From assembly GCF_000745475.1 (NCBI RefSeq), contig NZ_JQJJ01000013.1:248001-312000 (forward strand): DNA of 64,000 bases, given 5' to 3'. The notes below the pieces were generated by a model that was not told where the DNA came from, made no database searches, and worked only from the letters and a program-made list of their open reading frames with translations. This DNA comes from Allobosea sp. UNC402CLCol (GTDB lineage: Bacteria > Pseudomonadota > Alphaproteobacteria > Rhizobiales > Beijerinckiaceae). This document shows positions 8,882 through 15,777 of this stretch, one piece after another. Position 1 is the stretch's first letter, and each line of letters begins with the position of its first letter. A program made the translations under genes and the position numbers.

Positions 8882-8910
8882 TTGACGAATGACGAAATTC
8901 GTCATAGCGA
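8882..8910 (+). promoter_or_regulatory. tetR promoter with embedded palindromic operator
   Basis: ATGACGAA-A-TTCGTCAT (8889-8905) is a perfect 17-bp palindrome about 50 bases ahead of the TetR-family start. A TTGACG -35 box at 8882-8887 and a TAGCGA -10-like box at 8905-8910 flank it with 17-bp spacing, so the operator fills the promoter spacer. This is the usual architecture of autorepression in the TetR family. The surrounding 200 bases are otherwise empty. Confidence 0.6.
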
Positions 8911-8956
8911 TCAATACTCACCGCCTACACTAGAAAGCAAACAAAGCGGCCGCGCC

Positions 8957-9553
8957 GTGACCCACGCCGAACGCGATACCAGGCAGACCATCGTCGACAC
9001 CGCCGAGCGCTTCTTTCGCGACATCGGCTACCAGAAGACGACCGTTGCGGACATCGCCAAGTCCCTGCGGATGAGTCCTGCCAATGTCTACCGCTTCTTC
9101 GACTCCAAGAAGTCGATCAACGAGGCGGTGCTGGAGCGCTACAAGCGCGAGCAGGAAGAGGCGATGATCGTCATCGCCGGTCAGGACCGGCCGGCCGCTG
9201 ACAGGTTGCGCGATATCTTGGAGACCTCGTTCCGGCTCAATGTCGCTCGCTTCGCCGGCCATGTGCGGATGCAGGAGATGGTCTGCGCGGCGATGGAGGA
9301 AAGCTGGGACGCGATCATCGCCCATATCGAGCGCTTCGATGCCGTGCTGCGCCGCGTGGTGGTGGATGGCATCGCCAATGGTGAGTTCCGCGACATCGAC
9401 CCGGTCCAGGCGACCGGCTGCATCCGCACGGCGATGACCCGCTTCATGCACCCGCTGCTCATCAACCAGTTCGAATGTCTGCCGGGCCCCTCGGCCGACG
9501 AGATGATCTCCTTCGTCTTGAGCGGGCTCGAAGCCCGACCGCCACGAGGCTGA
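8957..9553 (+). CDS. TetR-family transcriptional regulator
   Basis: 198 aa, standard TetR length. The N-terminal helix-turn-helix is clear: RQTIVDTAERFFRDIGYQKT, then TVADIAKSLRMSPANVYRFF and DSKKSINEAVLE. The C-terminal ligand/dimer domain (about residues 65-198) has no recognisable ligand signature. The GTG at 8957 (protein VTHAERDTRQ) is chosen because it lies just after the operator; the same frame is open back into cobQ, where it is only a shadow. It is probably autoregulated through the palindrome at 8889-8905. The nearest downstream gene is an O-antigen-type dehydratase 61 bases away, so it might also affect surface polysaccharide, but many TetR proteins act only on themselves and an efflux gene elsewhere. 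Confidence 0.9.
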   Translation: MTHAERDTRQTIVDTAERFFRDIGYQKTTVADIAKSLRMSPANVYRFFDSKKSINEAVLERYKREQEEAMIVIAGQDRPAADRLRDILETSFRLNVARFAGHVRMQEMVCAAMEESWDAIIAHIERFDAVLRRVVVDGIANGEFRDIDPVQATGCIRTAMTRFMHPLLINQFECLPGPSADEMISFVLSGLEARPPRG

Positions 9554-9614
9554 CCCGTTTTAGACCGGCTCGCGCGTTGACAAGCCGCCGAGGGAGCGGG
9601 ATACCCCCGCTGAC

Positions 9615-11579
9615 ATGGCCATCCTGCCCAAACAGAACCTGAAGAAGTCCGCCATCGTCCTGCACGATCTGGTGATGACGGCGCTGGCGATCTGGCTCGT
9701 CTTCGTCGTGCGCTTCGAGGGCCGCCAGCTCACCGAGCATCTGCGCTATCTGCCGCGCTTCCTGCCCTTCTTCGTCGCCTATGCCGGGCTGGTCTACTGG
9801 TTCTTCTCGCTCTACCGCTCGAAATGGCGCTTCGCCTCGCTGCCGGACCTCTCCAACATCGTGAAGGCCGTCTCGGTCCTGACGGTGACGCTGCTTGCGG
9901 TCGATTATCTCCTCGTCGCCCCGGATTTCTACGGCGCCTTCTATTTCGGCAAGATCTCGATCGCGCTCTACTGGCTGGTCCAGATCGCCCTGCTCGGCGG
10001 CCCGCGCCTGGCCTATCGCTACTTCAAATATGCCCGCGGCCGGACCAATGCCGAGCGCGAGGCGGTGCTGCCGGCCCTGCTGCTCGGCCGCGGCGTCGAG
10101 GTCGAGATGGTGATCCGGGCCATGGAAGCCGGGACGATGCGCCGGCTGCGCCCCGCCGGCATCCTCTCGCCGCGTCACGACGATCTCGGCCAGTCGATCC
10201 GTGGCGTGCCGGTGCTCGGCCTGCTCTCGGAGATCGGGACGGTCGCGGGCGAGGCGGCGGACCGTGGCGAGGGCTATCGCCGCATCGTCGCGACGCCCTC
10301 CGCATTGGTGCCCGAGGCCCATCCGGAGAAATGGCTCAGCCAGACGCGCCGGCTCGCCGTGCCGATCTCCCGGATCGACGCCTCCGGCGAAGGCACGCGC
10401 GACACCGACGTCGCGCCGCTGGAGATCGAGGATCTGCTGGTGCGCTCGACGGTGACCATCGACCGTGGGCGCCTCGGCGCCTTCCTGAAAGGCAAGCGCG
10501 TCATCGTCACCGGCGGCGGCGGCTCGATCGGCTCCGAGATTTGCCTGCGCTGCGCCGCCTTCGGCGCCGCCGAGCTGCTGGTGGTCGAGAGCTCCGAGCC
10601 CGCCCTGTTCCAGATCACCGAGCTGCTCGCCGTGCAGGAGCGCGACACGGTCGTCTCCGGCGTGCTCGCCGATGTCCGCGACCGCGAGCGCATCATGCCG
10701 CTCTTCGCCGGTTTCCAACCCGACATCGTCGTCCATGCCGCCGCGCTGAAGCATGTGCCCTATCTCGAGGCCGACTGGAGCGAGGGCATCAAGACCAATA
10801 TCTTCGGCTCGGTGAACGTCGCCGACGCGGCGATCGCCGCCGGAGCGAAGACCTTCGTGATGATCTCGACCGACAAGGCGATCGAGCCCGTCTCGATGCT
10901 GGGGGCGACGAAGCGCTTCGCCGAGATGTATGCGCAGTCGCGCGATGCCGAGTTCGTCGCGGCCGCCTCGGGCGTGCGCCTGGTCGCGGTGCGCTTTGGC
11001 AATGTGCTGGGATCGGCCGGCTCGGTCGTGCCGAAGTTCAAGGCGCAGATCGCGCGCGGCGGGCCAGTCACGGTCACCAGCCCCGACATGATCCGCTATT
11101 TCATGACAATCCGCGAAGCCTGCGATCTCGTGCTGACGGCAGCGTCCCATACCGGGGCCGAGGATACCGATTCCGAGCGGGCCGCCGTCTATGTGCTCAA
11201 GATGGGCCAGCCCGTGCGGATCATGGACCTGGCCGAGCGGATGATCCGGCTGGCGGGCTACGAGCCCGGCGAGGATATCGAGATCGTCGTCAGCGGCGTG
11301 CGGCCGGGCGAGCGGCTCAACGAGATCCTTTTCGCCCGCGACGAGCCCATGGCCGAGACCGGCCTCGACGGGGTGATGGCCGCCAAGCCCAGCTTCGCCG
11401 GGCGGGCGAAGATCCAGAGCTGGCTCGCGCAACTGGACGAAGCCATCAAGGCGAATGACCGCGCCGCCGCCAACGCCGTGCTCGACGAGGCGATCCCGGA
11501 TTTCAGCCGGCGCGAGCAGAGCCCGCCAGCCGCGCCAGCGCCGCCCCGGTCTCTACCGGCGGCCGCCATCCAGCGCTGA
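9615..11579 (+). CDS. membrane-bound NDP-sugar 4,6-dehydratase (FlaA1/WbpM/WreV-like)
   Basis: 654 aa. Residues about 10-135 form four membrane spans, as in the large WbpM/CapD-type enzymes. A first nucleotide-binding-like region is followed by the SDR dehydratase domain, with VIVTGGGGSIGSEI near residue 300 and STDKAIEPVSMLGATKR near 418-434, where the usual SDR Tyr is replaced by Met-x-x-x-Lys as in the FlaA1/WbpM subgroup. C-terminal landmarks are PDMIRYFMTI and VSGVRPGERLNE. These enzymes turn UDP-GlcNAc into UDP-4-keto-6-deoxy sugars for O-antigen or capsule. The neighbouring reductase and WecA-like genes fit a WreV-WreQ-WreU (WbpM-WbpV-WbpL) pathway. Its last 77 bases overlap the convergent reductase gene. 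Confidence 0.88.
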   Translation: MAILPKQNLKKSAIVLHDLVMTALAIWLVFVVRFEGRQLTEHLRYLPRFLPFFVAYAGLVYWFFSLYRSKWRFASLPDLSNIVKAVSVLTVTLLAVDYLLVAPDFYGAFYFGKISIALYWLVQIALLGGPRLAYRYFKYARGRTNAEREAVLPALLLGRGVEVEMVIRAMEAGTMRRLRPAGILSPRHDDLGQSIRGVPVLGLLSEIGTVAGEAADRGEGYRRIVATPSALVPEAHPEKWLSQTRRLAVPISRIDASGEGTRDTDVAPLEIEDLLVRSTVTIDRGRLGAFLKGKRVIVTGGGGSIGSEICLRCAAFGAAELLVVESSEPALFQITELLAVQERDTVVSGVLADVRDRERIMPLFAGFQPDIVVHAAALKHVPYLEADWSEGIKTNIFGSVNVADAAIAAGAKTFVMISTDKAIEPVSMLGATKRFAEMYAQSRDAEFVAAASGVRLVAVRFGNVLGSAGSVVPKFKAQIARGGPVTVTSPDMIRYFMTIREACDLVLTAASHTGAEDTDSERAAVYVLKMGQPVRIMDLAERMIRLAGYEPGEDIEIVVSGVRPGERLNEILFARDEPMAETGLDGVMAAKPSFAGRAKIQSWLAQLDEAIKANDRAAANAVLDEAIPDFSRREQSPPAAPAPPRSLPAAAIQR

Positions 11580-12432
11580 GCAGGCCTTCGGGGCGCGCCA
11601 CGAGGCTGCCCGCGAGCTTGAGGAAGGTCTCCTCCCGCCCCGCCAGCCGCGCCGCCAGCCACAGCCAGCCTTCCGGCACCGGCAGCAAGCCGGATCCACG
11701 GCCGAGGCCGCTGCGCAAGGCCGTGAGCATCCCGGCGACGCTGACCGGCTCCGGATCGGCGACGATGTAGCTCCGCCGGGGCGGGCAAGCCGGTGTCAGG
11801 GCGAAGCGGATGGCCTCAGCGAGGTTCTCGACGGCGAGCAGCGAGCGCGGTGCCTGAAGCCCGCCGAGCGGCAGGGGCAGCGGCAGCCTCGCCAGCTTCA
11901 GCAGGGCCGCCATATTGGCCTTGACGCCCGGCCCGTAGATCAGCACCGGGCGCAAGGCGACCCAGTCGAGAGCGAGCGCCGCGAGGCCCTGCTCCGCAGC
12001 CAGCTTGGAGCGGCCATAGGCATCGTCGGGAGCGGGCGCCGCATCCTCGGTCAGCGGAGGCCCGTCGAAGGCACCCGACAGCGCCTTGATCGAGGAGAGA
12101 TAGACGAAGCGGCGCACCCCCGCCGTAACCGCCGCCTGCGCCAGCTCCAGCGTCGCCTGGGTGTTGATGCGCTGGTAGAGCGCCTCGTCGAGCCCCGGCC
12201 CGGCATGGGCGAGACCCGCCATATGCACGACATGGTCGACGCCGCGCAGCGCCTCGCTCCAATCCAGCGGTTGGGCGAGATCGCCGATCTTAACCGTCTC
12301 GACGCCGGCAGGCACCGGGACCGGCCGCCGCAATGCGAGCCGCAGGCGCCAGCCCGCACCCGTCAGCGCCGCCACGACATGCGGCCCGACAAAGCCGCTG
12401 GCACCGGTGAGGAGGACGGTTCCCTCAGCCAT
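11503..12432 (-). CDS. NAD-dependent sugar-nucleotide epimerase/reductase (WbpV/WreQ-like)
   Basis: 309 aa extended SDR protein. The Rossmann motif GASGFVG lies at about residues 9-15, VVHMAGLAH near 70-78, the active-site Tyr-Lys pair in YGRSKLAAEQ, and LRPVLIYGPGVKANMAALL downstream. This matches the 4-keto reductase/epimerase group that reduces UDP-4-keto-6-deoxy-HexNAc (to QuiNAc or FucNAc type sugars). It overlaps the WecA-like gene by 8 bases, suggesting one operon, and its 3' end overlaps the convergent dehydratase gene by 77 bases. The MAEGTVLLTGASG start is used; an ATG nine codons upstream is possible. Confidence 0.83.
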   Translation of the reverse strand: MAEGTVLLTGASGFVGPHVVAALTGAGWRLRLALRRPVPVPAGVETVKIGDLAQPLDWSEALRGVDHVVHMAGLAHAGPGLDEALYQRINTQATLELAQAAVTAGVRRFVYLSSIKALSGAFDGPPLTEDAAPAPDDAYGRSKLAAEQGLAALALDWVALRPVLIYGPGVKANMAALLKLARLPLPLPLGGLQAPRSLLAVENLAEAIRFALTPACPPRRSYIVADPEPVSVAGMLTALRSGLGRGSGLLPVPEGWLWLAARLAGREETFLKLAGSLVARPEGLLSAGWRPPVETGAALARLAGSARAG

Positions 12433-13480
12433 GGCCAGCCCGTGGCGTCGCGAAGGCACGTAACAGCAGGCCCGTCAGCATGGCCGCCAATGCCAGGCAC
12501 GCGCCTTGAACCCAGAGACCCGGCCAAGCGATCGACAGTCCCGCCAACGCCGCCAGGACGATGTTCAGCAACGCGACCCGTCCGACGACGCCGCGGACGC
12601 TGAAGCCGTTGACGGTGGCCTGTTGGTAGAAATGCGAGCGATGCGCTTCCCACACCTTCTCGCCGCCGGCGAGGCGCCGCAGCAGCGTGATGGTGGAATC
12701 GGCGACATGATAGAGCGGCAGGATGAGCGCCGCCGCGAAGGCGCCCGTCCCGGCGAGACGATAGAGCAGATAAGCGGTCAGCAAGCCGATCGGCAGCGAG
12801 CCGACGTCCCCGAGAAAGAGCTTCGCCACCGGCCGGTTGAAGGGCGCGAAGCCGATGAGCCCGCCGCAGAGGGCAGCCGCGAGCCAGCCCGTGGCGGGAT
12901 CGATCACGCCCGCATTGCCGGCCAATGCGAGGGCCGCCGCAAGCGGCACGATGCCGGCGACGGTGATCCAGTCGAGCCCATCCATGAAGTTGACGAGATT
13001 GACGAACCAGATGCCGGCGACAAGCGCCAAGGCCCGCTCGACGGCGAGCGGGAGGAATTCCGGGAACAACCGCAGTTCCGGCGCGGCCCGAAACAGCACG
13101 AAGCCGACGCAGGCCGCCTGCAGCGCCAATCGCAGGCTCGCCCGCAGAGGCCGGATATCGTCCCAGGCGCCGACCACGGCGAGCACCGTCGCTCCCGTTG
13201 CGACGACGAGCAGCGCACGCCCGGCTTCGGCCTCGACGGGGCTCAGGCCGAAAGCCAGCGCGATGGCCAGGAACGCGCCGGCGAGCACGGCAATGCCGCC
13301 GCCCTGCGGTGTCGGCACCGTGTGGCTCGAGCGGGCGTTGGGGCGCGCCAGCGCGTAGCGTTGCAGCAGCGGACGCAGCAGCACGCAGAGCAGCGCCGCC
13401 GCTAGCGCGGCGGCGACAGAGATCGCGAAGGGGACGAGCACGATAGCCAAGGTGGCCGCACCATAATCGAGGCGGCCCAA
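12425..13480 (-). CDS. polyprenyl-phosphate HexNAc-1-phosphate transferase (WecA/WbpL/WreU-like)
   Basis: 351 aa, strongly hydrophobic, about ten membrane spans. It belongs to the MraY/WecA family that transfers a sugar-1-phosphate from a UDP-sugar to undecaprenyl phosphate on the cytosolic face. Signatures: the early loop ARSSHTVPTPQGGG, GAWDDIRPL (DDxx-type motif), NLVNFMDGLDW, KLFLGDVGSLPIG and the HRSHFYQQ carbohydrate-recognition loop. It would start O-antigen or exopolysaccharide synthesis. It is the first gene of a leftward pair with the reductase. WbpL-like enzymes use 6-deoxy-HexNAc donors, but sugar specificity cannot be read directly. Confidence 0.9.
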   Translation of the reverse strand: MGRLDYGAATLAIVLVPFAISVAAALAAALLCVLLRPLLQRYALARPNARSSHTVPTPQGGGIAVLAGAFLAIALAFGLSPVEAEAGRALLVVATGATVLAVVGAWDDIRPLRASLRLALQAACVGFVLFRAAPELRLFPEFLPLAVERALALVAGIWFVNLVNFMDGLDWITVAGIVPLAAALALAGNAGVIDPATGWLAAALCGGLIGFAPFNRPVAKLFLGDVGSLPIGLLTAYLLYRLAGTGAFAAALILPLYHVADSTITLLRRLAGGEKVWEAHRSHFYQQATVNGFSVRGVVGRVALLNIVLAALAGLSIAWPGLWVQGACLALAAMLTGLLLRAFATPRAGHG

Positions 13481-13542
13481 AAACCTAGAGGCTATCGCGC
13501 AGTGCCCTTGCTGGAACGTGCCGTGTTTTCACAAAAAGCAGC

Positions 13543-13638
13543 GTCACCCCGGACGCAGCGAAGCGGAGATCCGGAATCCATGTCTGAGCCTTGATCGGAA
13601 GCGCTCCGGCATGGATCCCGGGTCAAATCCGGGATGAC
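13543..13638. repeat. REP-like inverted repeat (about 96 bp)
   Basis: Outer arms GTCACCCCGGA (13543-13553) and TCCGGGATGAC (13628-13638) are inverse repeats with one mismatch. Inner arms around GATCCGGAATCCATG and CATGGATCCCGGGTC extend the hairpin. I know almost the same wording (GTCATCCCGGA...GCGAAGCGGAGATCCGG) as a dispersed intergenic palindrome of Bradyrhizobium-like genomes. No other copy occurs in this window. It lies between the start of the WecA-like gene and the 3' end of a small exported protein gene. Confidence 0.65.
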
Positions 13639-13669
13639 CACCGCGTGGCTCCGTCCAAATCAACGGGCT

Positions 13670-14119
13670 CTACTGCTTGAAGCCAATCAGGACACCGTCG
13701 GCCCCGAGCGAGAGCTGCAAGCCCTGCCGGCGCGTGGCGAGGCGCAGGGTCACGCCCTTGTCGTTGCGCAGCCAGACCGTGCCGCGGCCCTGGTCGCCGA
13801 CGGCCCACCCCTCCTTGAGCTGGACATAGGCCCCGGCGAAGTCGCCGACCCGCTGCAGCCCGTAGACGGTGCCCGAGGCGGTCGTCTTGGAGGCGCCGAC
13901 CGTGCCGACGCCGAGGCCGCCGACCGTGATCGGATAGGAGCGGCCATGATAGCGCAGCGTGCCGCCACCGGCCTCGCCGCCGGCGATGAAGCCGGCCTGC
14001 ACCTGCTCGATCCGCACCGTGCCGGTCGAGGGACCGAGATTGCGCTGCTGCGCCAGTGCCGGCGTGGCCAGCATCATCATGGCGGCCAAGGAAACTGCTG
14101 TCTGTCTGATCATCGTCAT
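13670..14119 (-). CDS. small exported glycine-rich protein of unknown function
   Basis: 149 aa with a clear Sec signal peptide (MIRQTAVSLAAMMMLATPALAQ). The mature part of about 125 residues is rich in Gly and beta-branched residues: VQAGFIAGGEAGGGTLRYHG, YPITVGGLGVGTVGA, GTVYGLQRVGDFAGAYVQL and LRLATRRQGLQLSLG. This looks like a compact beta protein of the periplasm or outer membrane. I do not recognise a named family and do not propose a function. It stands alone between the REP-like hairpin and the divergent HTH gene. The start could also be the ATG two codons later. Confidence 0.7.
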   Translation of the reverse strand: MTMIRQTAVSLAAMMMLATPALAQQRNLGPSTGTVRIEQVQAGFIAGGEAGGGTLRYHGRSYPITVGGLGVGTVGASKTTASGTVYGLQRVGDFAGAYVQLKEGWAVGDQGRGTVWLRNDKGVTLRLATRRQGLQLSLGADGVLIGFKQ

Positions 14120-14348
14120 CGTCCTATTCCGCGCGCCGGTAGCAGCGCCGACGACTCAACGCGCGAGCGGGCATTTCGATCCCATGCCGACAAATCGATG
14201 CGTGGAGATCCCATCCGCGGAGCGACGGAAGGCACGGCGCCATCGGGCCTGAGGCCCCGTCGCGGCATGGATTTACGGTTTCTTAACCACGTCGTCCTCC
14301 CCTTGACCTGTCCGGCGGGGCTTCTGGGGGCTCGGAAAGGACGATCAA

Positions 14349-14576
14349 ATGCACGACCTCGAACATGAGCAGGCCGTCATGGACCAACTCGTCGGCTTGC
14401 CGGTTGCGGAGGTGGAAAGGGATCTGATTCTGGCGACCTTGCGGGAAACGGATGGGAACAGGACCCATGCCGCGAATCTGCTCGGCATCGCCATCCGCAC
14501 CTTGCGCAACAAGATCAACCTCTACGCCGCCGAAGGCTACGACGTGCCGGAACCGCCGCAGGGTGCGGCCTCGTAA
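14349..14576 (+). CDS. stand-alone Fis/NtrC-type helix-turn-helix protein
   Basis: 75 aa. It consists of little more than the Fis-family (HTH_8) DNA-binding domain found at the C-terminus of NtrC, FlbD and other sigma54 activators: VERDLILATLRETDGNRT, HAANLLGIAIRTLRNKINLY and a short YDVPEPP tail. There is no receiver or AAA+ domain before it; the ATG at 14349 follows a GGAAAGGA-like ribosome-binding site. It could be a small nucleoid or promoter-binding regulator, or a remnant of a sigma54 activator. It converges on the ptsN-like gene. Confidence 0.75.
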   Translation: MHDLEHEQAVMDQLVGLPVAEVERDLILATLRETDGNRTHAANLLGIAIRTLRNKINLYAAEGYDVPEPPQGAAS

Positions 14577-14597
14577 CGGCGCCGCCGCGCCTTTCCG

Positions 14598-15044
14598 TCA
14601 GCTTCCCTCCAGCAGCATGGCATAGATGTCTTCGCTGCTCGCGGCGCCGCGAATCCGATCGCAAGCCTCCGGCGAGCGCAGCCGCCGCGCGATGCAGGCG
14701 AGCGCGTCGATCCGCCCCTTGCCGCCGTTCTCGGGCGTCAGCACGAGGCAGACGAGATCGACCGGCCTGCCGTCGATCGCCTCATAGGCGACCGGCCGTT
14801 CGAGACGCGCCAGCAGGCCGAAAGGCTTCTCCAGCCCGGGAACGGGCGCATGCGGCATGGCGACCCCGCCGCCGACCCCGGTCGATCCGAGAGCCTCGCG
14901 CCGGATCAGCGCATCGAGAATGGCGGCCGGCGGCAGCGCGAGCTGTTCGGCGGCCGTTCGCGCGAGCGCCTGCAGCAGCGCGCCCTTCGAGCGCGCCGAA
15001 AGCGCGATGATGGAGCGTGGGAGGATGATGTCGGACGGGGTCAT
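14598..15044 (-). CDS. PTS EIIA-Ntr (PtsN)-like protein at the end of the kdp operon
   Basis: 148 aa PTS EIIA type-2 domain. The phosphorylatable His is residue 65 in TGVGGGVAMPHAPVPG, matching the G-x-G-x-A-x-PH motif of PtsN; LVCLVLTPENGGKGRIDALA and IARRLRSPEACDRI follow the family. No EIIB or EIIC is attached, so the role is regulatory rather than sugar uptake. It starts 40 bases after kdpE on the same strand. In E. coli, unphosphorylated PtsN binds the KdpD kinase and stimulates kdp expression, so this position suggests a dedicated KdpD modulator (inference). The MTPSDIILPRSIIAL start fits PtsN N-termini; the open frame upstream overlaps kdpE. Confidence 0.85.
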   Translation of the reverse strand: MTPSDIILPRSIIALSARSKGALLQALARTAAEQLALPPAAILDALIRREALGSTGVGGGVAMPHAPVPGLEKPFGLLARLERPVAYEAIDGRPVDLVCLVLTPENGGKGRIDALACIARRLRSPEACDRIRGAASSEDIYAMLLEGS

Positions 15045-15084
15045 GCTTTGGTCTTCGTCACGTTCGGGCGGGCCGGAGGCCGGC

Positions 15085-15777
15085 TCACTCCGCCTCGCGC
15101 AGGCGATAGCCGACGCCGGTTTCGGTGGTGATGTATTGCGGCTGGTCGGGGGCGCGCTCGATCTTCTGTCTGAGCTGCCGGACATAGACCCGCAGATACT
15201 GCACGTCGGCCGAAGCGCCCCAGACCTGCTTCATCAGATATTGGTGGGTCAGCACCTTGCCGGCATGCTGCACGAGGATGCGCAGGATATCGTATTCCTT
15301 CGGCGAGAGCTTCACTTCCCTATCGCCCAGCCGGACGATGCGCTTGACCAGATCGACCGAGAGCTCGCCGGTCTGGAAGATCGGCTTCTCGCCCTGCTGC
15401 TGCAGCTTGTGACGCAGCGCGACCCGCAACCGCGCCGCGAGCTCCTTCATGCCGAAAGGCTTGGTGACGTAGTCGTCGGCTCCGTTCTCGAGCGCCTCGA
15501 CGATGCCGGCCTCGTCGGTGCGGCTCGACAGGATCACGATCGGCAGCGCCAGCGCCTCCTCCCGCCATTTCCGCAGCAGCTCCTGGCCGGGCATGTCCGG
15601 CAGGCCGAGATCGAGGATGACGAGATCGGGCAATTGCTCCGCGATCCGCTCGATCGCCTCGCGCGCCGTGGCGGCCTCGCGGATGGCATAGCCCTCGGTC
15701 GAGAGGCCGACGCGCAGCAGGCGGCGGATCGCCGGCTCGTCGTCGACGACCAGAACCTCGATATCCGATGTCGTCAT
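15085..15777 (-). CDS. kdpE: response regulator KdpE
   Basis: 230 aa OmpR-family regulator: N-terminal receiver (VLVVDDEPAIRRLL, phosphoacceptor in LVILDLGLPDMPG, KPFGMKELAARLR) and C-terminal winged helix (LSPKEYDILRILVQHAGKVL, VYVRQLRQKIE). The YLRVYVRQLRQKIE and GVGYRL endings are typical of KdpE. It activates the kdp promoter when KdpD phosphorylates it under low K+. The start overlaps the kdpD stop by 4 bases, so the two proteins are translationally coupled. The ptsN-like gene follows. Confidence 0.95.
   Translation of the reverse strand: MTTSDIEVLVVDDEPAIRRLLRVGLSTEGYAIREAATAREAIERIAEQLPDLVILDLGLPDMPGQELLRKWREEALALPIVILSSRTDEAGIVEALENGADDYVTKPFGMKELAARLRVALRHKLQQQGEKPIFQTGELSVDLVKRIVRLGDREVKLSPKEYDILRILVQHAGKVLTHQYLMKQVWGASADVQYLRVYVRQLRQKIERAPDQPQYITTETGVGYRLREAE

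Noticed and set aside
8246..8956. N-terminal 237-residue extension of the TetR-family protein
   Set aside because: It lies over cobQ in another frame and has no homology; the operator and promoter sit just before the GTG at 8957.
9462..11432. 656-codon minus-strand frame over the dehydratase gene
   Set aside because: Antisense shadow; the plus strand has full FlaA1/WbpM motifs.
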